Shown: piece by piece, positions 1 to 9,288 of the stretch
How positions within the stretch are numbered: position 1 is the first letter of the stretch
How the letters are laid out: each line of letters begins with the position of its first letter
NCBI GenBank assembly: GCA_044371425.1
Contig: JBILTR010000004.1
Coordinates: 186,001 to 250,000 of the forward strand
DNA from: JBEISR01 sp044371425
Lineage (GTDB): Bacteria; Planctomycetota; Planctomycetia; Pirellulales; Pirellulaceae
Reading direction: 5' to 3'
Length of the DNA stretch: 64,000 nucleotides
Notes under the pieces: model-generated
Databases searched by the model: none
What the model was told of the DNA's origin: nothing
What the model saw: only the letters and a program-made list of their open reading frames with translations
Made by a program: the position numbers and the translations under genes

Positions 1-346
1 TGACTCGTTTATCGACTGGAACCGCCACAACTTTGATAGCAAATGAAAACGTAGGGATCGGGCGGAGTGGAACGGTTGTGCGGGAGGTGACGACTGGTGC
101 AGCACTGGCATCGCGCTTCACCGACACCCGGCAGCCAGGCGATTCCCCACCTGACCAACGCAGCACTTTAGGGCATGGCGATGTGGAATCACTTGGATTT
201 CCGAAATTGAAGGGAATCCAGGTTGCATCGAGCGGTCAAGATCGAAACAATCATTGGAAAGGATCGAAGCAGAAGACGGTTACTCTCCCGAGCAGTCTTC
301 GGCGGCTGGATGGATTTAGCTGACTACCACCCAAGGGAGCCATCTC
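1..346. other. left-edge region without a supportable gene
   Basis: No gene can be supported here. The short open frames have no ribosome-binding site and resemble no family. The 3' end of a gene lying outside the window cannot be excluded. The AAGGGAG at 333-339 is the ribosome-binding site of the next gene. Confidence 0.5.
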
Positions 347-1396
347 ATGTGGAAAGCCTTAACGCATCGGCGGATTGGGACGGTTGCGGTTCTGATCGGA
401 ACGGTTCTGGCGGCGACCCTGCTCCGGAACTGGACTTGGCGGAACGCGACTTCGCCCACATCGGTAACGCTCTCCTCCAACGTCGACGCCACAAACACGG
501 GTGCGGCCAAGTCCCAATGGTTGCCTGATGAACCCGCTGCTGCCGCATCGGATCGTCGTTGGAAGTCGCTTGCGGATGCCAACGAACCAATCGCTGACTC
601 AGCAGATCGCTCGCGGGCTTTAGGAATTCAGGGGGCGTTGCTGCTTTGTGGAGGAGGCGATTTGCCCGCCTCGATTCTCGATTTTTTCCATCAGCGAGGT
701 GAAGCAGATGCGGGGCGCCTTGTCCTAATTCCATCGGCTAGCATTACCTCCGATAGCGGCGATTACTCGCGATGGCGGTCCTTTTGGTCCCGTTATCCTT
801 GGGCGGAAGTCGAGGTGGTCCATGCCCAATCGAGAGACGAGGCGGAAAATTTGCAGTTTGCCGAATCGTTGCGACGAGCCACCGCCGTTTGGATTTCGGG
901 AGGCGACCAAACGCGCTTGGCCGACCGCTATCTTGGGACGATGGTTGAAGAAGAAATCAAAAACCTGCTCCGACGCGGTGGTATCGTCGGTGGGACCAGC
1001 GCAGGGTCCGCCATCGCGACACGCGTCATGATCTCTGGGGGACGCGATACCGCCCAACTCCGCGACGGCCTGGGGTTGCTTCGCCATGCAATCGTCGACC
1101 AGCATTTCTCACAACGATCCCGCATGCGTCGACTGGCCACAGCAATAGAACGACACCCCGATCGATTGGGGATCGGAATCGATGAGGGGACTGGGTTGTT
1201 GATCGAGCCGCGTGGGGCCAAGGTGATGGGGATGGGGACCGTCCATTTGGTCCGATATCCCGATCGCCATCGCACCGCATCGGAGAAGGGTGCCGAAGGT
1301 TTGGAACCCACGGACGTTCTGGCGATGATCGACCGGGAGGAATATGTCGCGGGAAGCGAGCTTCCGGCGGATCGCATCACCTTCCTGATGGAATGA
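347..1396 (+). CDS. cyanophycinase-like peptidase (family S51), membrane-anchored
   Basis: The 349-aa protein resembles cyanophycinase and related S51 serine peptidases, which cleave Asp-linked dipeptide bonds. The nucleophile motif GGTSAGS holds Ser218. DQHFSQRSRMRRL at 251-263 and GIDEGTG at 278-284 match further conserved cyanophycinase segments. The N-terminus carries a hydrophobic segment (about residues 10-25), then a low-complexity linker, so the peptidase domain (from about residue 95) probably sits outside the cytoplasmic membrane. The start is backed by AAGGGAG seven bases upstream. The next gene overlaps or follows closely, which suggests an operon. Whether cyanophycin is the real substrate is not shown, since no cphA is visible in this window. 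Confidence 0.85.
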   Translation: MWKALTHRRIGTVAVLIGTVLAATLLRNWTWRNATSPTSVTLSSNVDATNTGAAKSQWLPDEPAAAASDRRWKSLADANEPIADSADRSRALGIQGALLLCGGGDLPASILDFFHQRGEADAGRLVLIPSASITSDSGDYSRWRSFWSRYPWAEVEVVHAQSRDEAENLQFAESLRRATAVWISGGDQTRLADRYLGTMVEEEIKNLLRRGGIVGGTSAGSAIATRVMISGGRDTAQLRDGLGLLRHAIVDQHFSQRSRMRRLATAIERHPDRLGIGIDEGTGLLIEPRGAKVMGMGTVHLVRYPDRHRTASEKGAEGLEPTDVLAMIDREEYVAGSELPADRITFLME

Positions 1397-1473
1397 CGAC
1401 GGCCGTTCCGACGGATAGGTTGCCTAGCGAATCGTGCAACCTGTCAGCATGGCTTGATGGAAAGGCTGAATCG

Positions 1474-2559
1474 ATGGAAGATCGGGGATGTTCATCGCGC
1501 GCGAATCGATGGTGGATCGCCACCATGGTTTTCTTCGTTGCCCTGGTCGGTCGTGGCGATCGACCAATGCCGGCACAGCCGTCGCCCTCGGTGCAAGAGA
1601 CTTCGGATCAAGGAAAGCCTGAAGCGGCCTGGACCTCTGGGAGTCAGTTGGAGATGCCCATCAACTTGGCGATGCCCACCCTGGGAGGGATGCAATTCTG
1701 GACCGATCATCGCTGGTGGAAGGGTTGGAAAATCCAGCAGCATGCAACGACCGGACACTGGCGTCTGATCGATCCGCTCCTGGTTCGACGCGCTTGGGGT
1801 CCGTTAGAAAACTGTGAAGCAACTCTGCGGGAGGCGATGGAGGCGGAGCCACATCAGCCAGCGGAGCATGTCACCATTCTGCTCCATGGACTGATGCGCA
1901 CCAGCCGTTCGATGAGTCCACTAGCAAACTCGCTGAAGGAGCAACGACCTGGGGAGATGATCTGCTTCGAGTATGCCAGCACCCGAGCCTCCATCGATCG
2001 GCATGCAGAAGCCTTCCGCAACTTGGTCGAATCGCTGGAAGGCACCCCGACGATGGACCTCGCAGCGCACAGCATGGGCAACATCGTCGTGCGAAGAGCG
2101 ATTTTTGACTGGCGCCGACCTGGAGGAGATCCCAAAAGGGTACTGCCGAGACTGCGCAGCATGGTCATGCTGGGACCACCCAACCAAGGCGCCACGATCG
2201 CTAAACAGCTGGGGCGTTTGGAATTGTTTGGCTGGATCACTGGTCGGGGTGGAATGGAGCTGGGGCCCAAGTGGGATGACCTAAGCCGAAAACTATCGAC
2301 GCCCCCGTTTCCATTCGCGGTGGTCGCTGGCAAACTGGATCCCCGCATCCCTCAAAATCCGCTGGTGGAGGGTGCAAGCGATTTTGTCGTTTCGGTCGAG
2401 GAAACCAAACTGGAAGGGATGACCGACTTCCTGGAGGTCCCCTGCCTGCATAGCTTTCTCATGGACGACCCGCGCGTCCAGCAACAGGTCGCTCACTTCA
2501 TGCAGCATCATTCCTTTTCGCCCGTCAACAACGCAGTTTGGGAAGCTCCCGGCGGCTGA
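1474..2559 (+). CDS. secreted alpha/beta hydrolase (lipase/esterase-like)
   Basis: An alpha/beta hydrolase fold is indicated by HVTILLHGLMRTSRSM (oxyanion-side HG motif) followed by the nucleophile elbow AAHSMGNIVVRR, and a late His in VPCLHSFLM that may complete the triad. Substrate unknown; the closest general resemblance is to lipases and esterases acting on lipids. A hydrophobic segment (WWIATMVFFVALVG) near the N-terminus looks like a signal peptide. The start at 1474 is preferred because GGAAAGG lies eight bases upstream and it puts the signal at the N-terminus. An alternative ATG at 1393 overlaps the stop of the cyanophycinase-like gene as ATGA and would add 27 residues. Both genes probably form one transcript. 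Confidence 0.75.
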   Translation: MEDRGCSSRANRWWIATMVFFVALVGRGDRPMPAQPSPSVQETSDQGKPEAAWTSGSQLEMPINLAMPTLGGMQFWTDHRWWKGWKIQQHATTGHWRLIDPLLVRRAWGPLENCEATLREAMEAEPHQPAEHVTILLHGLMRTSRSMSPLANSLKEQRPGEMICFEYASTRASIDRHAEAFRNLVESLEGTPTMDLAAHSMGNIVVRRAIFDWRRPGGDPKRVLPRLRSMVMLGPPNQGATIAKQLGRLELFGWITGRGGMELGPKWDDLSRKLSTPPFPFAVVAGKLDPRIPQNPLVEGASDFVVSVEETKLEGMTDFLEVPCLHSFLMDDPRVQQQVAHFMQHHSFSPVNNAVWEAPGG

Positions 2560-2705
2560 CCCTACGGCCATCTGCAAACTGCCACGGCTCCCCATCGCTC
2601 CGCCTCCCTGCTGCCCCTGGCGTCGCCCCTAGCCAGCCGCTACAACAAAGGTTCGGTCAGACGGCCTTTGGGCTATCTTCACCTTTGGATTTTGCGGGAG
2701 CTTTC

Positions 2706-3410
2706 ATGCCTGACGAAATGTCGATTCTCCGGACGCTCCATCGGATGCATCGGCAGGTTGCCGATCTCCAAGGGCAACTCGATCGCATTCCCCGCCAAAG
2801 AAAAACCGCGCAGGTTTTGGTCGATCAAGCCTCCCAGGCGCTCGCGGATACGAAGGATCGGATCAAGCAAAAGAAAATGGAGGCCGATCGCAAGCAGCTT
2901 CAGCTTCGCGAACGAGAAGCCAAGCTGCAGCAACTGGAAGTCAAGCAGAATCAAGCGACCAACAACCGAGAATACCAGACGCTCAAGGAGCAGCGCGCGG
3001 CCGACACGCAGGCCAACAACGTGCTCTCCGACGAAATCCTCGAAGTCCTCGAAGAGATCGACCGCTTGGAGGCCTCCCTGCCCGAGGTCCAGCGGCTTCT
3101 AGAAAACGCTCAAAAGGATCAGAAATCGGTGGAAGCCTCGTTGCAGGAGCGATCCGAGGTTGCCACCCGCGAACTCCAGCGCGTCATGGGGGAACTGAAA
3201 GAGACGGAGTCCACCCTTTCAGGTGATGCAAGGCAAGACTACCAGCGGGCGGTGCAGGGGCGAGGCGAGGATGGAATGGCCGAATTGGAGGGGCAATTTT
3301 GCGGTGGCTGCAATACCATTCTGACCGCCGTCCACCTGGACCGCCTGAAGATGGCTCGCTACATCGTGTGCCCCAGTTGCGGACGCGTCGTCTATTCTCC
3401 TGCCACCTGA
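2706..3410 (+). CDS. coiled-coil zinc-ribbon protein (CdsZ/C4-type family)
   Basis: The 234-aa protein has a long charged coiled coil (roughly residues 10-175) and a C-terminal zinc ribbon made of two CxxC pairs, FCGGCNTI and VCPSCGR. This is the layout of the widespread C4-type zinc ribbon family that includes CdsZ. The family is linked to regulation and to nucleic-acid or cell-division roles, but the exact function differs between lineages. The frame is open further upstream, but ATG 2706 follows GGGAG at 2696-2700 and begins the recognisable family region. It is followed by the greA promoter, so greA is probably expressed separately. Confidence 0.8.
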   Translation: MPDEMSILRTLHRMHRQVADLQGQLDRIPRQRKTAQVLVDQASQALADTKDRIKQKKMEADRKQLQLREREAKLQQLEVKQNQATNNREYQTLKEQRAADTQANNVLSDEILEVLEEIDRLEASLPEVQRLLENAQKDQKSVEASLQERSEVATRELQRVMGELKETESTLSGDARQDYQRAVQGRGEDGMAELEGQFCGGCNTILTAVHLDRLKMARYIVCPSCGRVVYSPAT

Positions 3411-3426
3411 TCCCTTCGCCAATGGC

Positions 3427-3454
3427 TTGACTTTTCCTCCTCGTGGGCAATGAT
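3427..3454 (+). promoter_or_regulatory. sigma70-type promoter of greA
   Basis: TTGACT (3427-3432, 5 of 6 matches to the -35 consensus) and AATGAT (3449-3454, 4 of 6) are separated by 16 bp. Transcription would begin near 3461. This lies 17 bp after the stop of the zinc-ribbon gene and about 220 bp before the greA start codon. Confidence 0.45.
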
Positions 3455-3465
3455 ACATCGCAACG

Positions 3466-3510
3466 AAGATGCGGCTGTTTCCCCGGCGGGAGATGGTCGC
3501 ATCTTTTTTT
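3466..3510 (+). terminator. intrinsic-terminator-like hairpin in the greA leader
   Basis: AAGATGCG (3466-3473) pairs perfectly with CGCATCTT (3498-3505). The second arm runs directly into a T tract ending at 3510. The loop contains a smaller CCC/GGG hairpin. Placed only about 5 nt after the predicted transcription start, it would release an RNA of about 48 nt or act as an attenuator. Confidence 0.5.
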
Positions 3511-3679
3511 CTGGGTAACGTTTGTCGTCGCCAGCCAGCAACGACGAATCCGGAGAGACGATTGCGAACGGAATTGCTGGCAGGAGGGGCTGAGGACCCG
3601 ACGGTTGCCGACCTCAGCCGACGCATGGTAGGAAACGAGAAGTCATACCGCCTCCTTGGGAAGCGGCAGGAGAAGAGTC

Positions 3680-4165
3680 ATGAGCGGTGATTTTGTTCCG
3701 ATGACGCGTGAGGCGTACAACCGTCTGAAGTCGGAGATCGAACGGCTGGAAATGGATGAGATGCCGAAGATCGCTCAGAAGATCGCGGAGGCGAGAGCCG
3801 AAGGGGATCTGAAGGAAAACGCCGAGTATCATGCGCAGCGGGAAAACCAGGGCCTTCTCCAGGCCAAAATCAATTCCTTGAAAAGCAAACTGGTCAATGC
3901 GCACATCGTCGATCCGACCACGCTTCCCAAGGACGAAGTGGTCTTTGGTGCCACCGTTCGTGTCCTGGACCTCGATTTCCAAGATGAAGAAGAATACACA
4001 CTGGTAGGGATGGGGGATGAAGACTACGACTGCGGGAAAATCCTCACCACCAGCCCGATTGGTGCTGCGTTGCTGGGGGCGAAAGTCGGCCAGACCGTTG
4101 AAGTGAACGTTCCTCGAGGCAAGCTTCGATACAAAATCCAAGGGATTGAATTTCGCGATTCTTGA
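3680..4165 (+). CDS. greA: transcription elongation factor GreA
   Basis: At 161 aa this is the usual length of GreA, which rescues backtracked RNA polymerase by stimulating cleavage of the nascent transcript. The N-terminal coiled coil carries the family signature: MTREAYNRLKSEIERL, then IAEARAEGDLKENAEYHAQR with the acidic tip (D and E of EGDLKENAEY). The C-terminal FKBP-like domain ends with SPIGAALLGAKVGQTVEVNV. Start ATG 3680 has AGGAG at 3668-3672; the in-frame ATG at 3656 would lie upstream of that site. The leader of about 220 nt contains a promoter and a terminator-like hairpin. Confidence 0.97.
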   Translation: MSGDFVPMTREAYNRLKSEIERLEMDEMPKIAQKIAEARAEGDLKENAEYHAQRENQGLLQAKINSLKSKLVNAHIVDPTTLPKDEVVFGATVRVLDLDFQDEEEYTLVGMGDEDYDCGKILTTSPIGAALLGAKVGQTVEVNVPRGKLRYKIQGIEFRDS

Positions 4166-4279
4166 AGCCAAGCCACGCTGATTTTTCGTTGTGAGCCGTC
4201 GGACAAGTCGGGTAATCGGCAGGGGCGATGGATTGGGAAGCGGTGGTGCGATCAGACCCGACGAACAACGAGGTGATAC

Positions 4280-4954
4280 GTGGCGGAAACGGAAGCAGCA
4301 AACGACTCGAAACCGGTCACCCTCGGTCCTGCGTGCGCTGTTTTGTTTCTGATGGGGGCTTTGTTGCTCGCGGTTTCCCTCGTGATTGCATCCTGGATGC
4401 TCATGGGCAACCAACCCGCCATGGCGGCTCGCGCGATCGAAGAGCAGATGATCCCTTGGGTCAACCAATCGGTTCTGGCTCCTGACGATCGATCCGAGAT
4501 CCTCGAAGAGTTGCGGCAACTCGCCGAGCAAATACGCACCACGCCACCCGATGACCGAAAACTACTTCGGTTGAAGATGAGGATCGCAGACAGCCCGGTC
4601 CTGCAATGGGGAACCATGCAGATCCTCGCCCAGAAGATCGCTCAATCAGGCCTCAGCGAAGACGAAAAGCAGGCCTCCTTGCGGACTAACCAGAGACTTT
4701 TGCGAGCCGCATCGGAGGGGACGCTGGGGATCCAGCAACTGGAATTCATCGTCCAACATGTCACTCGCAAAGAAGTGCTGTCCGGGCGTCTGGTGAATCT
4801 CGAAAACCCCTCAGATGCCGACCTTCGTGAGTTCCTTCGTCGGGGAGAGGCTTTTGCGGACACAGCAAAAATCTCGAGGGATCCCTTTAGCAAGTCGCCA
4901 TCGCAGGTCTTCCACGACCTGATTCTGGATGCGCTCAATCCGCCTGTGCGATGA
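4280..4954 (+). CDS. hypothetical single-pass membrane protein
   Basis: The family is not recognised. The 224-aa product begins with a short polar segment, then one strong hydrophobic helix (about residues 17-40, ACAVLFLMGALLLAVSLVIA), then a mostly helical, charged domain of about 180 residues without cysteines or known motifs. Start is GTG 4280 with an AGGTG ribosome site at 4271-4275. It lies between greA and holA on the same strand; co-transcription with either is not evident. The helical tail could act in protein-protein contacts at the membrane, but no function is claimed. Confidence 0.6.
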   Translation: MAETEAANDSKPVTLGPACAVLFLMGALLLAVSLVIASWMLMGNQPAMAARAIEEQMIPWVNQSVLAPDDRSEILEELRQLAEQIRTTPPDDRKLLRLKMRIADSPVLQWGTMQILAQKIAQSGLSEDEKQASLRTNQRLLRAASEGTLGIQQLEFIVQHVTRKEVLSGRLVNLENPSDADLREFLRRGEAFADTAKISRDPFSKSPSQVFHDLILDALNPPVR

Positions 4955-5107
4955 CAGTGCGATCATCGATGGTCGCCAGTGGGTTTGGTGCCTGGAGCGC
5001 GATGTGGAGGGTTGGTGTGGCCCCATGCAGACCTACCGCGTTTGCTCAGGTACGTGGATCGGCTACCATAGTTCGGCAGTAGCTTTCTTCGCTTTTGCGG
5101 CGCCATC

Positions 5108-6169
5108 ATGCCTGAATCGATCCAATCGCTTGATTTTCTAGCCAAAGCCTGCCCTTTGCCCGTTCCAGCGACGGTGGCGCTGGTGGGGAGCGATCATTTT
5201 CTTGCGCAGTTGTCGCTAGAGCATCTGCTGGCTGCCCTGTCGATCGACCCGCAGGAGATGACGCGCGTCGACGGCGAGGAGGCACAGTGGCGGGATGTCG
5301 GTGATCTGCTGGACACGCCCAGCCTTTTTTCGTCCGGTGCAGCTCGCGTGGTACTGGTGCGCGACGCAGATTCCTGGCTGACCCGTTGCCGCGAGCGGCT
5401 TGAGAAGTGGATCCCATCGCCCCAGCGCGATTGCCATCTGATTTTTGAGGCGACCAAGCTACCCGGAAACACCAAGCTGGCCAAAAAGGTGATGGAAGCT
5501 GGCTGGCTGATTCAATGCGCCGCCCATGGCACTGGCCTTTTTCGGACCGCGAATGAAAGGCGAGCGATCGAGCAGTTTCTGGCCGGTCATGCAAAAAAGC
5601 GGCACCGCCTTGCGTTGACCTCCACACAGATCCAAACCCTGCTGGATCGGATGGGCTGGGAACTTGGGATGATCGATACGGAACTCGCAAAGCTTGCCCT
5701 TTTTTCGCAACCCGACGGGAAGATCACCGACGAGATCGTGCGGGAACTGGTGGGGGGCTGGCGGGCCAAGACGGTCTGGGAAATTGCTGATGCCGTAGCG
5801 GATGGAAAAATCGATGAGGCGCTGCAGCAGATCGACCGGTTGATTCAGGCTGGACAGACGGCCATTGGGATCATGGCCCCACTCGCTTGGTATTTTCGAC
5901 GGTTCGGATTGGCTGCCCATCTGGTGGCGCAGGGAGAGAGAACCGGCCATCCCGTAGCGCTGGCGAAGGCGCTAGAACGAGCGGGATTCAATCGATACGA
6001 CATCAAGCAGGCGGAGGCGAGATTGGTACGGATTGGCAGAACCAGGGCGCTAGAGATACTCAACGGCCTAGTCCTGCTCGACGGGCAACTGAAGGGAAGC
6101 CACTCTCGCGAAGAACCTGCTCGGCATGCCCTGGAGCAGTTCCTCTTCCGATTCGCAAAAATCAGCTAG
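5108..6169 (+). CDS. holA: DNA polymerase III subunit delta
   Basis: The 353-aa product matches HolA, the clamp-loader subunit that opens the sliding beta clamp. It shows the expected three-domain arrangement: an N-terminal part with ALVGSDHFLAQ and the variable loop, a middle with the conserved WELGMIDTELAKLALF and RAKTVWEIADAVADG motifs, and the C-terminal helical collar domain (NRYDIKQAEARLVRIG, LVLLDGQLKGS). Length matches the family. It starts at ATG 5108; no strong ribosome site is visible. Two more genes follow on the same strand at short spacing. Confidence 0.9.
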   Translation: MPESIQSLDFLAKACPLPVPATVALVGSDHFLAQLSLEHLLAALSIDPQEMTRVDGEEAQWRDVGDLLDTPSLFSSGAARVVLVRDADSWLTRCRERLEKWIPSPQRDCHLIFEATKLPGNTKLAKKVMEAGWLIQCAAHGTGLFRTANERRAIEQFLAGHAKKRHRLALTSTQIQTLLDRMGWELGMIDTELAKLALFSQPDGKITDEIVRELVGGWRAKTVWEIADAVADGKIDEALQQIDRLIQAGQTAIGIMAPLAWYFRRFGLAAHLVAQGERTGHPVALAKALERAGFNRYDIKQAEARLVRIGRTRALEILNGLVLLDGQLKGSHSREEPARHALEQFLFRFAKIS

Positions 6170-6256
6170 AATCGGGATCCAGAATTGGACTCCGATCGGA
6201 GATTCCCGAAGTCTTGGCAGGCGATCGTGCGTTCCCCGATCGCCACGGAGGGCGCG

Positions 6257-6775
6257 GTGAATCCCTCGGGTACCCTGTGGCTGGATCGATCGAGCATCAG
6301 AAACTGGTTGGCGCAACAGAAGGACTCCACTGTGGATCGAAAGCAGACGGCGGAATCGTTGGGAGTGACTTTCTCCAAGCAAGAGCCAGGCTACCTGGCG
6401 ATGGTGGTTCGAAGTGGCCAGCAACTGATCACTTCGGGGCATGTCAGCGACCTGAAGGGGAAGCTTGGCTCAGGCCTCACAGTCGAAGAGGGGCAAGTGG
6501 CCGCGCGCCAGTGTGCCGCGAAGATCCTCAACTCGGTGTGGAATTTTCATGGGACCCTGGAAGGTCTCCGAGTGCTCAAAGTTCTGGGCTGTGTCAATTC
6601 GACTTTGGAATTCCACGAACAGCATTTGGTGATCAATGGATGCAGCGACCTGTTGCACAGCATCTTCGGGAAGACCACCGATGGCTACCATGCGCGAAGC
6701 GCCCTGGGATTCGCCCAATTGCCCACGGGTGCCGCGGTGGAGGTGGAGGCCATTTTCGAGATTCTTCCGTCCTGA
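6257..6775 (+). CDS. RidA/YjgF-family protein
   Basis: A member of the RidA (YjgF/UK114) superfamily, whose best-studied members hydrolyse reactive enamine or imine intermediates of amino-acid metabolism. The family fold is shown by SGHVSDLKGKLGSGLTVEEG, LRVLKVLGCVNST and the late motif ARSALGFAQLPTGAAVEVEA, whose Arg corresponds to the catalytic Arg of RidA. The N-terminal 45 residues are an extra extension compared with the usual 130-aa proteins. Start is taken as GTG 6257 because GGAGG precedes it by five bases; a TTG at 6185 in the same frame is possible but has no ribosome site. It follows holA by 87 bp. Confidence 0.8.
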   Translation: MNPSGTLWLDRSSIRNWLAQQKDSTVDRKQTAESLGVTFSKQEPGYLAMVVRSGQQLITSGHVSDLKGKLGSGLTVEEGQVAARQCAAKILNSVWNFHGTLEGLRVLKVLGCVNSTLEFHEQHLVINGCSDLLHSIFGKTTDGYHARSALGFAQLPTGAAVEVEAIFEILPS

Positions 6776-6796
6776 CGTTTTCCTGGGAAGTACCCG

Positions 6797-7771
6797 ATGC
6801 TACTGCATGCAACACGTGTTCTGTTTGCCCCACCAACGGAAGACCTTCGTTTCTTGCCTGAAGGTCCCTACCCGGTCTCCGACGGGAGGTTCAGCTGGGT
6901 TGCGATCGCTCATGGTCGAGAATCGGCCAGTGGATCGCTGAATCTGTTCGACTGCAGATCTGGCAGCAACCAATCCTATGCACTCCCTGGCAGGCCCGGT
7001 TTCGCTCGACCAACCGACGCCAGCGACTGGTTCCTCGTCGGTTTAGAACGGACTTTGGGATTGTTTCAGTTATCCAGCCAACGCTGGATCCCTGTCTGCC
7101 AGCCGATCGATCAGGAAGTAGAAGGAACCATCATCAATGACGCATGCACCTGGGGGGACTACGTCGTCTTTGGAACGAAGGATCTGAAGTTTGAGTCTCC
7201 CAAAGCGTCGCTTTATGCTTGGCGACCAGGGTTGGAAAAGCCGGTTCGATTGACCGGCGGGCAAACCTGCAGCAACGGAAAGGGAATCGTTGTCGCGGGC
7301 GCCGATGGATATCGACTGCTGGACATCGATACGCCAACCCGACAGATTGCCTCCTACCCGATCGACCTCCAGTCAGGCACACTGGGGAGTCGGTCCGTCG
7401 CGCTCGATCTGACTCACCTCTCCTCGTTCCCAGATGGCATGATCCTCTGCGACCAGGGGCGGATGGCGCTGATCAGTTTCTACGATCCTTTCCGAAATGA
7501 ACCAGGAGAGACGAAGCTGTATCGGCTGGCCGATGGCGAGTGCTTGGGAGTCTGGCAGACCGAACTCGCACCACAGGCTACCTGTCCACAGATCATTTCG
7601 TGGGAAGGCAAACGACACCTCTTGATTACGACGGCGGTCGAGTGGATGGCGGCAGACCGCTATCGACTCTGCCCCAACTCCGGTTCGATCTTCATCGCAC
7701 CCTGGGACGATGGCGAACCTTTGGAGACACCGCCATTCAAAATCGGAAACCTGCTCGAAGCACTAGCCTGA
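6797..7771 (+). CDS. SMP-30/gluconolactonase-like beta-propeller protein
   Basis: The 324-aa product reads as a beta-propeller: repeated short blades with WGDYVVFGTKDLKF, a central INDACTWGDYVVFGT segment typical of the SMP-30/regucalcin group, and a late LLITTAVEWM blade. Family members are calcium-dependent lactonases, for example gluconolactonase. In this group the metal ligands are a Glu, an Asn and an Asp; N in IINDA is present but the others cannot be placed with certainty. Start ATG 6797 follows GGGAAG. It comes 22 bp after the RidA-like gene and converges on waaA. No signal peptide. Confidence 0.6.
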   Translation: MLLHATRVLFAPPTEDLRFLPEGPYPVSDGRFSWVAIAHGRESASGSLNLFDCRSGSNQSYALPGRPGFARPTDASDWFLVGLERTLGLFQLSSQRWIPVCQPIDQEVEGTIINDACTWGDYVVFGTKDLKFESPKASLYAWRPGLEKPVRLTGGQTCSNGKGIVVAGADGYRLLDIDTPTRQIASYPIDLQSGTLGSRSVALDLTHLSSFPDGMILCDQGRMALISFYDPFRNEPGETKLYRLADGECLGVWQTELAPQATCPQIISWEGKRHLLITTAVEWMAADRYRLCPNSGSIFIAPWDDGEPLETPPFKIGNLLEALA

Positions 7772-7814
7772 AACGACGATCCGACCACCGATCGCACCTG
7801 TTCAGTCAAGCGAC

Positions 7815-9119
7815 TTAGGCCGCGCGTCGAACGGGAAGGCTGGCGATCAAAAAACGCTGCTCAAGCGCCTGCGTGGTTCTTGCGGTCGCTCCACGATGTT
7901 CTTTTGCAACATCCTGGGCTCGGCTCCCCAGGAGCTCCGCTTGGCGTTCATTGGTCAGCATCGCCTGCAACCAATCGGAAAGGTCTTCGGGATGATCGAG
8001 CACGGTGGCTGCCTGAGCATCCAGAAGCAGATGGACCACATCGCGAAAGTTCTGGGTGTTCGGTCCGAAAGAGACGCAGACTCCATACCCCGCCGGTTCG
8101 ATCATATTCTGACCTCCACGGTTTCCGAAACTTCCCCCAACGAAACCTAGATCAGCCAATCCCCACCACCAACGAAGCTCACCCAAGGTATCCCCAAGTA
8201 GGATTTGCCAGTCGTCGGGAAGCTGTTCCGACATCCGACTGCGGCGATACACAGCGAATTCCGATTTCTCCAACTGTTCCGCTACTTCGTCAAACCGCTC
8301 AGGATGCCGCGGGACCAGGATCATCTTCAACCCCGGGAAGGAAGCAAGAACAGTGCGGTACGCTTCCAGGCAGATCGACTCTTCAGGCGTCTGAGTGCTC
8401 CCAACGACCCAAATCTTGTCTGCCGATCGCACGCCAAGCTGCTGACGCCGCGTGAGAACTTCTGGATGCCTTCGGTCAAAATTGGCATTGTCGAACTTCA
8501 TCGAACCGGTGACAGAGACGCGTGAAGAATCACAGCCTAGCGCACGGAATCGCTCGGCGTAGGTTTCATCCTGAGCCCCTACCCAATCGATCTTTCGAAA
8601 AATCGACCGGGTAAGCCAACTCAGCCTTTGGTACGACCGGAACGATCGATCGCTCAATCGCCCATTCACAATGGCAACGGGGCAACGATGCCGTTTCGAT
8701 GTCAGGATGAGATTGGGCCACACCTCCAATTCGGCGAGGATGAGCAAATCGGGATGCAGGCGTCGAAACACCCGTTCGATCGACCAAGAAAAATCAAGCG
8801 GGGCGTAGAACCTCGCCAACTCAGGGTACAGCTTCGCGGCAAGCTGATATCCGGCTTGCGTGGTGATGGAGAGGACCAAGTCGAAATCAGGGCAGCTGTT
8901 TTGAAGTTGTCGAACCAAAGGTTGCAGCAGCTGCACCTCTCCCACGCTCACTGCATGGAGCCAAATAGATCGACGATCTCCCTGAACCTTGGGGGATCTA
9001 CCGCTCCACCTGCTCCACCAGATCGCGAACGATTTCCCACGTCGCAAGCTGTCCCAGATTAACCAAGGGGCCAGCAAGGCCAGTAGGATCAAGTAGAGTG
9101 CATTCAGCAGGTATCGCAT
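7815..9119 (-). CDS. waaA: 3-deoxy-D-manno-octulosonic acid (Kdo) transferase
   Basis: WaaA (KdtA) transfers Kdo from CMP-Kdo to lipid A in the inner-membrane leaflet. The 434-aa product has the N-terminal membrane helix (LLNALYLILLALLAPWLIW) followed by LRRGK, the GT-B motifs WLHAVSVGEVQLLQPLV, ELEVWPNLI and NGRLSDRSF, and the nucleotide-binding half with VVGSTQTPEE, LVPRHPERF and SFGPNTQNFRDV. ATG 9119 is preferred to 9173 because it places the helix at the N-terminus as in other WaaA proteins. Its presence supports a Gram-negative envelope with Kdo-containing LPS. It converges with the SMP-30-like gene. Confidence 0.92.
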   Translation of the reverse strand: MRYLLNALYLILLALLAPWLIWDSLRRGKSFAIWWSRWSGRSPKVQGDRRSIWLHAVSVGEVQLLQPLVRQLQNSCPDFDLVLSITTQAGYQLAAKLYPELARFYAPLDFSWSIERVFRRLHPDLLILAELEVWPNLILTSKRHRCPVAIVNGRLSDRSFRSYQRLSWLTRSIFRKIDWVGAQDETYAERFRALGCDSSRVSVTGSMKFDNANFDRRHPEVLTRRQQLGVRSADKIWVVGSTQTPEESICLEAYRTVLASFPGLKMILVPRHPERFDEVAEQLEKSEFAVYRRSRMSEQLPDDWQILLGDTLGELRWWWGLADLGFVGGSFGNRGGQNMIEPAGYGVCVSFGPNTQNFRDVVHLLLDAQAATVLDHPEDLSDWLQAMLTNERQAELLGSRAQDVAKEHRGATARTTQALEQRFLIASLPVRRAA

Positions 9120-9288
9120 CCTATCTATCCTTCCATCCCACTCTTGCTTCTTCGCAATCCATGATAGTAGCAACTGGTCGCCTCGGGCGAAATCCCGATT
9201 TCCAGGCCACCTTCCCTATCCAGGAGGATGTGAGGGAAATCATTGTAAATAGCGATATTTCAGACCAGATACAACGAAGGATTTTGCA

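Noticed and set aside
5887..6861. Plus-strand frame of 324 codons over holA and the RidA-like gene
   Set aside because: It overlaps two supported genes in another frame and has a composition typical of a shadow.
8325..8350. GGGAAGGAAGCA-like string considered as SRP RNA core
   Set aside because: It lies inside the waaA coding region and lacks the matching stem sequences of SRP RNA.
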